The notes beneath the pieces were generated by a model, which was not told where the DNA came from, did no database searches, and worked only from the letters and a program-made list of their open reading frames with translations. The position numbers and the translations under genes are program-made. Shown here piece by piece: positions 14,451 through 22,112 of a DNA stretch of 22,112 nt. The stretch is from Marinosulfonomonas sp. PRT-SC04 (GTDB lineage Bacteria; Pseudomonadota; Alphaproteobacteria; Rhodobacterales; Rhodobacteraceae). The stretch's first letter is position 1; the number at the start of each line of letters is the position of its first letter. Where the stretch lies: positions 1 through 22,112 of the forward strand of contig JPUR01000175.1 in the NCBI GenBank assembly GCA_001321835.1. Direction: 5' to 3'.

Positions 14451-17395
14451 GGGTTGACGGTAAGGGGCTGATTGATCGCAGCACTGCGGTGGCGTTTTCC
14501 TTTGATGGGCAGCGCTATAGTGGTCATGAGGGTGATACGCTGGCGTCGGCGCTGTTGGCAAACGGGGTGCGGCTGTTCGGGCGCTCGTTCAAATACCACC
14601 GTCCGCGCGGGGTGTTGACGGCGGGCTCTGAGGAGCCAAACGCGTTGGTGACAACGGGACAGGGGGCGCAGGCCACGCCAAATGTGCGGGCCACGACGCA
14701 GGAAATCTTCACAGGCTTGCAAGCGGTGAGCCAAAACCGCTGGCCCTCGTTGAATACCGATGTGATGGCGGTGAATGATATGTTCTCGCGGTTTTTGTCG
14801 GCGGGGTTTTATTACAAAACATTTATGTGGCCAAAAGCCTTTTGGGAGCGGGTTTACGAGCCGATTATCCGTCGCGCTGCAGGACTTGGGGCGCTTTCGG
14901 GCCTGCCGGATTTGGCGCGCTATGATCAGGCCACGGCGCATTGCGATCTGTTGGTGGTTGGCGCTGGGCCGGCTGGGTTGATGGCGGCTTTAACCGCGGC
15001 GCGGGCTGGGGCCGATGTGATTTTGGCGGATGAAGATGCGCGGATGGGCGGGCGTTTGCTGGCCGAGACTGAGCTGTTGGATGGTGCGCCTGCACATATA
15101 TGGGTTGATCGTGTGTTGGCTGAGCTGGCCGCGATGGACAATGTGCGCTTGATGCGGCGCACCACGGTGACTGGGGTTTATGACGGCGGCACTTACGGCG
15201 CGCTTGAGCGGGTTTGCGGCCATTTGGCCAGCCCGAATGCGGACGCACCGCTGGAAACCTTTTGGCAGATTGTTGCCAAGCAATCTGTGCTGGCGGCGGG
15301 GGCGATTGAGCGTCCTGTGGCATTTCCGATGAATGATCGGCCCGGTGTGATGATGGCCAGTGGGGTGCGCTCTTATCTGAACCGCTGGGGGGTGGCGACT
15401 GGGCAAAAAGTGGCGGTGTTTGGCAATAACAACGATGCCCACCGCACCGCGCAGGATTTGGTTGAAGCTGGCATTGAGGTGGTGGCGCTGATTGACAGTC
15501 GGTTTGATGCGGACATCAACGGTGATTATCCTGTGTATACTGGCGCGCAGGTGGTTAACACCAAAGGGCGCAAAGCCTTGAGTGAAATTCATCTGCAAAC
15601 CAGCAGTGGGCTTGAGAAGATTGAGGCGGATTGTTTGGCAATGTCGGGGGGGTGGAACCCGACGCTGCATCTAAGCTGCCATTTGGGTGGGCGTCCGATT
15701 TGGAATGACAGCGTCCATGCCTTTGTGCCTGATCCTAAGAATTGCGCGGGTCTGCATGTGGCGGGGGCTGCCGCTGGGGTGTTCAGCACTAAGGGTGCGT
15801 TAAAGTCGGGTGTGTTTCGCGCCAAACAAGCGCTGACGGCGCTGGGCATCAAGGCACCCTCAATGCCATTGCCGGTAGCAGGGCCAGTGACTGGCAGTGA
15901 GGATTACACGCTGTCGCCGCTCTGGGCGATTAAGGGCAATGGCGGGCGGGCATGGCTCGATTTTGCCAATGATGTGACGGTCACGGATGTGGAATTGGCG
16001 GCGCGTGAAAACTTTGCCTCGGTCGAGCATATGAAGCGCTACACCACCCAAGGCATGGCACCGGATCAGGGCAAGAACTCCAACATTGGCGCGTTGGCGG
16101 TGTTGGCCGATGTGACTGGGCGCGGGATTGCCGAAACTGGCACCAGCACGTACCGCCCGCCTTATGTGCCTGTGTCGATTGCGGCGATGGGCTCGGCTGG
16201 GGCTGGCAAGGGATTTGCGCCAGAGCGGTTTACCACGTCGCATGTTGCCACGTTGGCGCGCAAGGCCCCGATGATTGAAGCTGGGCTGTGGTACAGGCCG
16301 TCGTTCTTTCCACGAGAGGGCGAGAAGACATGGCGGCAATCCTGTGATCGCGAGGTTGCGATGGTGCGCGGATCGGTCGGGATTTGTGATGTTTCGACGC
16401 TGGGCAAGATTGATGTGCAGGGGCCGGATGCGGCGCGATTTTTGGATTTTATCTACTGCAATATGATGTCGAGCCTGAAGGTTGGTCGGGTGCGCTATGG
16501 CTTGATGCTGCGTGACGATGGATTTGTGATGGATGATGGCACCTGTGCGCGGATCGGGGCGACGCATTATGTGGTGACCACCACCACGGCGGCGGCTGGT
16601 TTGGTGATGCGGCACATGGAGTTCGTGCTGCAAGGGCTGCATCCGGAGTGGGATGTGCGGATTGGCTCGGTGACGGAGCAATGGGCGCAATTTGCGGTGG
16701 CGGGGCCAAAAGCACGTGAGGTGTTGAATGCGGTTCTGCAGGATGACATCGACAATGACAGTTTTCCGTTTATGGGCTGTGGGGCTGTGAAGATTGGTTC
16801 GGTTGAGGCGCGGTTGTTCCGGATCTCGTTCTCTGGTGAGCAGGCTTATGAAATCGCTGTGCCAGCGCGGTACGGCGCGGCGTTGTTTGAGGTTTTTCTG
16901 GAGGAGGCCGAAGGTTTGGGTGGCGGTGCTTATGGCATGGAAGCGTTGAATGTGCTGCGGATCGAGAAGGGGTTTATTACGCATGCAGAAATTCACGGGG
17001 GGGCCACGGCGTTTGATATTGGCATGGGGCGGATGGTGTCGGGCAAGAAGGATTGCATTGGCAAAGCGGCCTCGACACGGGTTGGCCTGAATGGTCCTGC
17101 GCGTGAACAGCTGGTTGGTTTGAAGCCCGTGGGGGCGGCAAAATTAATGACGGCGGGGGCGCATTTGTTTGGCAAAGACGCTGAGGCGATCCGTGAGAAT
17201 GATCAGGGCGGTGTGACCAGTGTTTGTTTCTCGCCGACACTGGGGGTGCCATTGGCGCTGGGCTTGTTGCAAAACGGACGAGCCCGACATGGCGAAGTTA
17301 TCCGGATGGTGGACCATTTACGCGGGGTGAATACCCTGTGCGAGGTATGTGATCCGGTGTTTTTTGATCCAGATGGAGGGCGGGTTCGTGGTTAA
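14447..17395 (+). CDS. soxA: sarcosine oxidase alpha subunit SoxA
   Basis: SoxA carries NAD+ and the folate-binding part of sarcosine oxidase, which converts sarcosine to glycine, formaldehyde (captured by tetrahydrofolate) and H2O2. The 982 residues show an N-terminal ferredoxin-like region (about 10-60, FSFDGQRYSGHEGDTLASAL), the dinucleotide motif LLVVGAGPAGLMAA (residues 168-181), a second nucleotide-binding stretch (about 320-345, VAVFGNNNDAHR), and a C-terminal GcvT/aminomethyltransferase-like half from about residue 605. Length is typical. It overlaps soxD by 4 bp and soxG by 8 bp. Here sox is the sarcosine operon, not thiosulfate oxidation. Confidence 0.95.
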   Translation: MRVDGKGLIDRSTAVAFSFDGQRYSGHEGDTLASALLANGVRLFGRSFKYHRPRGVLTAGSEEPNALVTTGQGAQATPNVRATTQEIFTGLQAVSQNRWPSLNTDVMAVNDMFSRFLSAGFYYKTFMWPKAFWERVYEPIIRRAAGLGALSGLPDLARYDQATAHCDLLVVGAGPAGLMAALTAARAGADVILADEDARMGGRLLAETELLDGAPAHIWVDRVLAELAAMDNVRLMRRTTVTGVYDGGTYGALERVCGHLASPNADAPLETFWQIVAKQSVLAAGAIERPVAFPMNDRPGVMMASGVRSYLNRWGVATGQKVAVFGNNNDAHRTAQDLVEAGIEVVALIDSRFDADINGDYPVYTGAQVVNTKGRKALSEIHLQTSSGLEKIEADCLAMSGGWNPTLHLSCHLGGRPIWNDSVHAFVPDPKNCAGLHVAGAAAGVFSTKGALKSGVFRAKQALTALGIKAPSMPLPVAGPVTGSEDYTLSPLWAIKGNGGRAWLDFANDVTVTDVELAARENFASVEHMKRYTTQGMAPDQGKNSNIGALAVLADVTGRGIAETGTSTYRPPYVPVSIAAMGSAGAGKGFAPERFTTSHVATLARKAPMIEAGLWYRPSFFPREGEKTWRQSCDREVAMVRGSVGICDVSTLGKIDVQGPDAARFLDFIYCNMMSSLKVGRVRYGLMLRDDGFVMDDGTCARIGATHYVVTTTTAAAGLVMRHMEFVLQGLHPEWDVRIGSVTEQWAQFAVAGPKAREVLNAVLQDDIDNDSFPFMGCGAVKIGSVEARLFRISFSGEQAYEIAVPARYGAALFEVFLEEAEGLGGGAYGMEALNVLRIEKGFITHAEIHGGATAFDIGMGRMVSGKKDCIGKAASTRVGLNGPAREQLVGLKPVGAAKLMTAGAHLFGKDAEAIRENDQGGVTSVCFSPTLGVPLALGLLQNGRARHGEVIRMVDHLRGVNTLCEVCDPVFFDPDGGRVRG

Positions 17396-17930
17396 TTTAA
17401 ATGTGGTGAACCCGTGTGACGGGCTGTTGCCGATTGAGGCGGGGGCGTGTCAGTTGAGGGCTGTTGAGCACAAAAGTATGACCTTGGTGTCGGCCTATAA
17501 GGGCAAAGAGCAGCCGTTGTCGGCGGCTTTGAACGCGGCATATGGAATTGGATTTCCCAAGCCAAACAGAGCGGCGGCAAAAGCCGGTGTTCGGGCTGTG
17601 TGGTTTGGCTATGATCAAGCCCTGTTGATCGGCGCTGGGCCTGATGCGGCGCTGGCCGAGTTTGCGGCGTTGGTGGATCAGTCTGACAGCTGGGCTGTGG
17701 TGCGGTTGCAGGGCGAGCAAGCGGTGGATGTTTTGGCGCGGCTGACCTCGCTGGATTTGCGCCCTGCGGTGTTTAAGCGTGGGCATACGGCGCGCAGTGA
17801 GTTGCGGCATATGATGGTGTCGATCACGCGGGTCGGGGCGGATGCGTTTGAAATAATGGCGTTTCGCTCAATGGCCAAGACGTTGGTGGATGAGCTGAGG
17901 GCTGCGATGCTGTCGGTGGCGGCGCAATAA
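17388..17930 (+). CDS. soxG: sarcosine oxidase gamma subunit SoxG
   Basis: SoxG is the gamma subunit, related to the folate-binding fold, that stabilises the complex. The start chosen is GTG 17388, because GGAGGG (17375-17380) lies seven bases upstream; an ATG at 17349 would sit deep inside soxA and lacks a site. The product is 180 aa, with WFGYDQALLIG and WAVVRLQGEQAVDVLARLTS as in the family. It overlaps the soxA end by 8 bp. It ends the operon; no glyA or folate gene follows, and dnaG begins about 86 bp later. Confidence 0.9.
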   Translation: MVNLNVVNPCDGLLPIEAGACQLRAVEHKSMTLVSAYKGKEQPLSAALNAAYGIGFPKPNRAAAKAGVRAVWFGYDQALLIGAGPDAALAEFAALVDQSDSWAVVRLQGEQAVDVLARLTSLDLRPAVFKRGHTARSELRHMMVSITRVGADAFEIMAFRSMAKTLVDELRAAMLSVAAQ

Positions 17931-18015
17931 GGGTTTTTTGGCCTGCGGCGCGGATATTTAGGAAAAGAAGAAAGCGGCGCTAGACTTTGGGGCGGTGGGC
18001 TTGGTATTTGAGGCT

Positions 18016-19959
18016 ATGAGTTTGCCACCCGGTTTCCTTGAAGAATTGCGCACCCGTATCAGTCTGACTGATGTTGTCGGGCGAAAAGTGATGTGGGACA
18101 CGCGAAAATCCAATCAGGCCAAGGGCGATATGTGGGCGCCGTGTCCGTTCCATCAGGAAAAAACCGCCAGCTTTCATGTCGATGATCGCAAGGGGTTTTA
18201 TTACTGTTTTGGCTGCCACGCTAAGGGCGACGCGATTTCCTTTGTGCGGGAAACCGAGAATGTTGGGTTTATGGAGGCGGTTGAGATTATTGCGCGCGAG
18301 GCCGGAATGCCGGTACCAAAGCGTGATCCTGCGGCTCAGCAGAAAGCCGACCGGCGCACGCAACTGGCTGAGGTTATGGAGCAGGCGGTGCAATATTTCC
18401 GTCTGCAGCTAAAGACCGCAAATGCGGCTTCGGCGCGGGAGTATCTGGCGGGGCGCGGTTTGAGCGAGGCGGTGCAGGATCGCTGGGAAATCGGTTTTGC
18501 CCCCGATGGGCGCCAAGGTGTATTCGCGTATTTGACCGGCAAGGGTGTGGCTGAGGATTTGGTGATTGATGCCGGATTGGCGGCGCGGCCGGATGATGGG
18601 CGCGCACCTTATGACCGTTTTCGGGGCCGGATTATTTTTCCCATTCGGGATGCGCGGGGGCGGGCAATTGCGCTGGGCGGGCGGGCGATGGATCCGAATG
18701 CGCGGGCCAAATATCTGAATTCCCCCGAGACCGAGCTGTTTGATAAGGGCCGCACGCTTTATAATCACGGCCCTGCGCGCGAGGCGGCGGGTAAGGGTGT
18801 GCCGCTGGTCGTGGCCGAGGGGTATATGGATGTGATCGCGCTGGTCGAGGCTGGCTTTACGGCTTGCGTTGCGCCGCTGGGCACCGCGATCACCGAGAAC
18901 CAATTGCAGATGATGTGGCGGGTGTCGCCCGAGCCGCTGATTGCGCTGGATGGGGACCGGGCCGGTTTTCAGGCGGCTTTGCGGTTGATTGATTTGGCCT
19001 TGCCGCAACTGGAGGCGGGGCAGTCGCTGCGCTTTGCTTTGATGCCCGAGGGTCAAGACCCTGATGATGTGCTGAAGGCGCAAGGCAAGGGCGCGATGCA
19101 GCGCCTTTTGGATGGTGCTTTACCGATGGTGCAACTGCTTTGGCGACGTGAAACCGAGGGCGGGGTGTTTGACAGCCCCGAGCGCAAGGCGGGGTTGGAT
19201 AAAAAACTGCGGGCGGCGATCTCGAAGATTAAAGATGCCTCGATTCGGGGGCATTACGGCGAAGCGATCAAGCAGATGCGTTGGGAGCTGTTTTCACCAC
19301 CGCGCCGCGCCCAGAATAAAGGCACATGGAAGGGCAAGAGTGCGCCCGCGCCGGTGCAGCCCAGCACGAAATCGTCGCTTTTGGTGAGTGCTGGGCAGGG
19401 GGCCGAGGAGCATTTGCGCGAAGCGGTGATCTTAGCGGCGCTGGTGTTGAACCCCGAGGTTCTGCCTGATTTTGAGGGCGCGCTGGAGCGAATGGAGCTT
19501 GCGAGTTTTGAGCATCGGGCGGTGCGCGATTGTTTGTTGCGCTTTGGTGGCGTCGATAATTTGCGGGCATTGGTCGAGGCCGAGGTCGGAGCGGAATTGG
19601 CGGCGGTGATGGCACCGCGCCATGTGCAGATATCGCCAGCGGTTCGGGTGCCGGGCAATGCGACAATCGCGGCAATGTGCGTGGCTGAGGAATTGGCCAA
19701 ACTGGATGCGCAGCGCGGCGTTCTGCGCGAAATTGACGAGGCGATGGAAGACATCGGCGGGTTGGTTGACGAGGGGCTGACGTGGCGGCTCAGTCAAGCG
19801 GCCGAAGCGCGCAATCTGGCCCAACGAAGCGAGAGCAAAGACTCCGCTGTGTTCGACACCGCGCCGAGTGGGGCGTTGATGGATCGCGACGAAAGGGATG
19901 TTTTTGCGCGGCTGATGAGCAAAATATTAGAAAAGAGTGGCCCTGAAAGCAAAAAGTGA
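18016..19959 (+). CDS. dnaG: DNA primase DnaG
   Basis: DnaG makes RNA primers for replication. The start ATG 18016 (MSLPPGFLEELR) is preferred over a GTG at 17995 because homologues begin this way; the ribosome site is weak either way. The CHC2 zinc finger is Cys43, His46, Cys64, Cys67 (CPFHQEKTASF, YYCFGCHAKGD). The Toprim domain has AEGYMDV (Glu268) and ALDGDRAG (Asp312, Asp314). A C-terminal DnaB-binding domain fills roughly residues 460-647. Length 647 aa is normal. It is followed after 120 bp by rpoD, as in the macromolecular-synthesis operon; rpsU is not upstream, where soxG lies instead. Confidence 0.95.
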   Translation: MSLPPGFLEELRTRISLTDVVGRKVMWDTRKSNQAKGDMWAPCPFHQEKTASFHVDDRKGFYYCFGCHAKGDAISFVRETENVGFMEAVEIIAREAGMPVPKRDPAAQQKADRRTQLAEVMEQAVQYFRLQLKTANAASAREYLAGRGLSEAVQDRWEIGFAPDGRQGVFAYLTGKGVAEDLVIDAGLAARPDDGRAPYDRFRGRIIFPIRDARGRAIALGGRAMDPNARAKYLNSPETELFDKGRTLYNHGPAREAAGKGVPLVVAEGYMDVIALVEAGFTACVAPLGTAITENQLQMMWRVSPEPLIALDGDRAGFQAALRLIDLALPQLEAGQSLRFALMPEGQDPDDVLKAQGKGAMQRLLDGALPMVQLLWRRETEGGVFDSPERKAGLDKKLRAAISKIKDASIRGHYGEAIKQMRWELFSPPRRAQNKGTWKGKSAPAPVQPSTKSSLLVSAGQGAEEHLREAVILAALVLNPEVLPDFEGALERMELASFEHRAVRDCLLRFGGVDNLRALVEAEVGAELAAVMAPRHVQISPAVRVPGNATIAAMCVAEELAKLDAQRGVLREIDEAMEDIGGLVDEGLTWRLSQAAEARNLAQRSESKDSAVFDTAPSGALMDRDERDVFARLMSKILEKSGPESKK

Positions 19960-20004
19960 ACGCTTTGATAAGGAACAGGTAAAGAAATCAATGTAAACCG
20001 GTTG

Positions 20005-20019
20005 CGAATCAGTGATTCG
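20005..20019. repeat. CGAATCA-G-TGATTCG palindrome upstream of rpoD
   Basis: Seven-base perfect arms around a single centre base lie 61 bp before the rpoD start. Each arm contains a GANTC site (20006-20010 and 20014-20018). The short centre favours a DNA-binding or methylation site over an RNA hairpin. Confidence 0.75.
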
Positions 20020-20025
20020 ACGTGT

Positions 20026-20054
20026 TGATTCGAACCAGTAGATAAAACGAATCA
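20026..20054 (+). promoter_or_regulatory. TGATTCG-N15-CGAATCA inverted repeat in the rpoD leader
   Basis: The same 7-mer occurs at 20026-20032 and in inverted form at 20048-20054. Both copies contain GANTC (20027-20031 and 20049-20053). The spacing allows a 7-bp hairpin in the leader RNA, ending 13 bases before the AAAGGA ribosome site. With the preceding palindrome it makes four copies of one 7-mer in 50 bp. Confidence 0.6.
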
Positions 20055-20079
20055 CTTTGTCTTTCGAAAGGACACAGTA

Positions 20080-22038
20080 ATGGCCGCTAAAGACGTAGAC
20101 GACAAAGACGAAATCGCCGACACAGGCCAAGCCGCCGTTAAAAAGATGATCGCCCAAGGGCGTGAACGGGGCTACATTACCTATGATCAGCTGAACAAGG
20201 TTTTGCCGCCTGATCATGTCAGCAGTGAACAGATCGAAGACGTGATGTCGATGTTGTCTGAAATGGGCATCAATATTATCGAAAATGATGAGGAAGAGGA
20301 AAAAGCCTCGACCGATGTGACCACCACATCTGGCTCCTCGGAGATCACGCTGACGGTCACGGGTGGCGAGAAACTGGATCGCACCGATGATCCGGTTCGG
20401 ATGTATTTGCGTGAAATGGGCTCGGTCGAATTGCTGAGCCGCGAGGGCGAGATTGCGATTGCCAAGCGGATCGAAGCGGGTCGCAACACAATGATTTTGG
20501 GGCTGTGCGAAAGCCCACTGACGTTCAACGCGATTACCATCTGGCGGGACGAGCTGTTGTCCGAGGATATTTTGCTGCGCGATGTGATCGACCTTGAGAC
20601 CACATTCGGCGATACGATGGGCGAAGAGACCGAGGAAGAGCCCGTCGTTGCGCCGACAACTGAGACCCCAGCAGAGGATAAACCCGATGTGGTTCGGCAA
20701 ATGGATGCCGATGGCAATCCGATCGCTCAGGACGAAGATGACGATGATGACGAGGGCGAGCAGGCCAACCTGTCGCTGGCCGCGATGGAAGCGGTGCTGA
20801 AGCCACGGGTTTTGGAAACGCTGGACCTGATTGCGCGCGATTACGCCCTGTTGTCGGAAATGCAGGACGCGCGGCTTTCCGCAACTCTGAACGAAGACAA
20901 GAGTTTCTCAAAGAAAGCCGAGACCAAATACCAAAAACTGCGCACCGAAATCGTCACCTTGGTGAACGAGCTGCATCTGCATAACAACCGGATCGAGGCG
21001 CTGATTGACCAGATGTATGGCGTCAATCGCAAGATCATGTCGATTGACAGTAATATGGTGAAACTGGCCGACCAGGCGCGGATCAACCGCCGCGAATTTA
21101 TCGAGGCTTACCGTGATCACGAGCTGGATCCGATGTGGATGGAGCAGATGGGGCAGAAAACCGGACGTGGCTGGCAGGCTTTGCTGGAACGCTCGACCCC
21201 GAAAATCGAAGAATTACGCGGCGAGATGACGCAAGTTGGGCAGTACATCGGGCTGGATATCCCAGAATTCCGCCGCATCGTGCACCAGGTCCAAAAGGGC
21301 GAAAGAGAAGCACGCCAGGCCAAGAAAGAAATGGTCGAAGCCAACCTGCGTTTGGTGATTTCGATTGCGAAAAAATACACCAACCGCGGTCTGCAATTCC
21401 TTGATCTGATCCAAGAAGGCAACATCGGCCTGATGAAAGCGGTGGATAAATTCGAATATCGCCGCGGCTATAAATTCTCGACCTATGCGACATGGTGGAT
21501 CCGTCAGGCCATTACCCGCAGCATCGCCGATCAGGCCCGCACCATTCGTATTCCGGTGCATATGATTGAAACCATTAACAAATTGGTGCGCACTGGTCGC
21601 CAGATGTTGCATGAAATTGGTCGCGAACCAACACCAGAAGAATTGGCCGAGAAGCTGAAAATGCCGCTTGAAAAAGTGCGCAAGGTGATGAAAATCGCCA
21701 AAGAGCCAATTTCGTTGGAAACCCCGATTGGTGATGAAGAAGACAGCCAGCTGGGTGACTTCATCGAGGATAAAAACGCGGTTCTGCCACTGGATTCTGC
21801 CATTCAGGAAAACCTGAAAGAAACCACCACGCGGGTTCTCTCATCCCTCACACCACGCGAGGAACGGGTTCTGCGGATGCGGTTTGGCATCGGCATGAAC
21901 ACCGACCACACGCTGGAAGAAGTCGGTCAGCAGTTCTCGGTGACACGCGAACGCATCCGGCAAATCGAGGCCAAGGCATTGCGGAAGTTGAAGCACCCAA
22001 GTCGAAGCCGCAAGTTGCGCAGTTTCTTGGATCAGTAA
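20080..22038 (+). CDS. rpoD: RNA polymerase housekeeping sigma factor RpoD
   Basis: RpoD is the primary sigma-70 that directs RNA polymerase to most promoters. Region 1.1 is at the N-terminus ([20 protein letters not shown]), region 1.2 at about 100-135 ([11 protein letters not shown]), a long acidic non-conserved region (including [11 protein letters not shown]) follows, then regions 2 (from about 420, [20 protein letters not shown] and [15 protein letters not shown]) and 3. Region 4 is at about 590-652 with the helix-turn-helix [20 protein letters not shown]. Length 652 aa is typical of the alphaproteobacterial RpoD. AAAGGA (20067-20072) is seven bases before ATG 20080. It is separated from dnaG by 120 bp carrying clustered repeats. 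Confidence 0.97.
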   Translation: MAAKDVDDKDEIADTGQAAVKKMIAQGRERGYITYDQLNKVLPPDHVSSEQIEDVMSMLSEMGINIIENDEEEEKASTDVTTTSGSSEITLTVTGGEKLDRTDDPVRMYLREMGSVELLSREGEIAIAKRIEAGRNTMILGLCESPLTFNAITIWRDELLSEDILLRDVIDLETTFGDTMGEETEEEPVVAPTTETPAEDKPDVVRQMDADGNPIAQDEDDDDDEGEQANLSLAAMEAVLKPRVLETLDLIARDYALLSEMQDARLSATLNEDKSFSKKAETKYQKLRTEIVTLVNELHLHNNRIEALIDQMYGVNRKIMSIDSNMVKLADQARINRREFIEAYRDHELDPMWMEQMGQKTGRGWQALLERSTPKIEELRGEMTQVGQYIGLDIPEFRRIVHQVQKGEREARQAKKEMVEANLRLVISIAKKYTNRGLQFLDLIQEGNIGLMKAVDKFEYRRGYKFSTYATWWIRQAITRSIADQARTIRIPVHMIETINKLVRTGRQMLHEIGREPTPEELAEKLKMPLEKVRKVMKIAKEPISLETPIGDEEDSQLGDFIEDKNAVLPLDSAIQENLKETTTRVLSSLTPREERVLRMRFGIGMNTDHTLEEVGQQFSVTRERIRQIEAKALRKLKHPSRSRKLRSFLDQ

Positions 22039-22041
22039 TTA

Positions 22042-22066
22042 GAGCGCCCCCGCAAGGGGGGAGCGT
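22042..22066 (+). terminator. possible terminator after rpoD
   Basis: CGCCCCC and GGGGGGAGCG can pair around the loop GCAA with a bulged base, just after the rpoD stop codon. The T run is missing, so termination strength is uncertain. Confidence 0.45.
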
Positions 22067-22076
22067 TAGAGATTCC

Positions 22077-22112
22077 GTGTCATTTCTGTAAACTGAGTAA
22101 AAGGAATGACAC
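22077..22112. repeat. GTGTCATT...AATGACAC inverted repeat at the right edge
   Basis: GTGTCATT (22077-22084) and AATGACAC (22105-22112) are exact reverse complements. Two further pairs (one T-G wobble) extend the stem to ten around a 16-base loop. It reaches the last base of the window, so its full extent and role are unknown. Confidence 0.6.

Noticed and set aside
15860..16996. 378-codon minus-strand open frame
   Set aside because: It is antisense to soxA and is rich in Arg/His/Pro, typical of a shadow of GC-rich coding sequence.
12879..17930. Thiosulfate-oxidation sox cluster
   Set aside because: The gene names coincide, but the proteins are sarcosine oxidase subunits (FAD/FMN, zinc and folate-binding types).
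1..22112. CRISPR arrays, rRNA, restriction or toxin-antitoxin systems
   Set aside because: No regularly spaced repeats, rRNA sequence or recognisable defence proteins were seen on either strand.

Overview
The window looks like a chromosomal stretch of an alphaproteobacterium, most likely Rhodobacteraceae (Roseobacter-type). The grounds are the hom-glpX-recJ gene order, a soxBDAG sarcosine oxidase operon, dnaG followed directly by rpoD, and GC-rich coding with G/C-ending codons. This is inferred from gene content; no search was run.

Layout. (1) 1-1158 is the upstream end of an IS21-family insertion sequence read on the minus strand. Its istA is broken by one in-frame TAG. The element sits in a phage lysis-type gene: 1159-1310 carries the C-terminus of an Rz-like inner spanin, and a small Rz1-like lipoprotein (1240-1440) overlaps it in another frame. 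A strong terminator, a perfect inverted repeat and tRNA-Glu(TTC) follow. This fits a decayed prophage at the 3' end of a tRNA gene. (2) 1765-6341 (minus) is a compact operon: homoserine dehydrogenase, class II fructose-1,6-bisphosphatase, an isochorismatase-like hydrolase and RecJ. (3) 6418-7967 holds a small lipoprotein gene (minus), a divergent TetR-family regulator and a small two-TM membrane protein. (4) 8101-10953 (minus) is a tightly overlapping cluster of a TadG-like VWA protein and two TadE/F-like pseudopilins, with no other tad gene in view. It looks more AT-rich than its surroundings. (5) 11339-12769 is a glutamate dehydrogenase with its own terminator. (6) 12879-17930 is soxBDAG for heterotetrameric sarcosine oxidase, with soxB split by a +1 frameshift in an 11-G run. 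(7) 18016-22038 is dnaG (primase) and rpoD (housekeeping sigma factor), with four clustered GANTC sites between them.

How the genes work together. The core metabolic genes link amino-acid synthesis (hom), gluconeogenesis (glpX), nitrogen/carbon exchange (glutamate dehydrogenase) and one-carbon release from sarcosine (sox). dnaG-rpoD is the macromolecular synthesis pair. The accessory pieces are the IS/prophage remnant, the Tad-like cluster and several homopolymer tracts. I found no CRISPR array and no clearly new multi-gene system. The points most worth checking are the soxB poly-G frameshift, the IS-interrupted nested spanin pair beside tRNA-Glu, the GANTC/palindrome cluster before rpoD, and the Tyr-rich insert in the orphan VWA protein.
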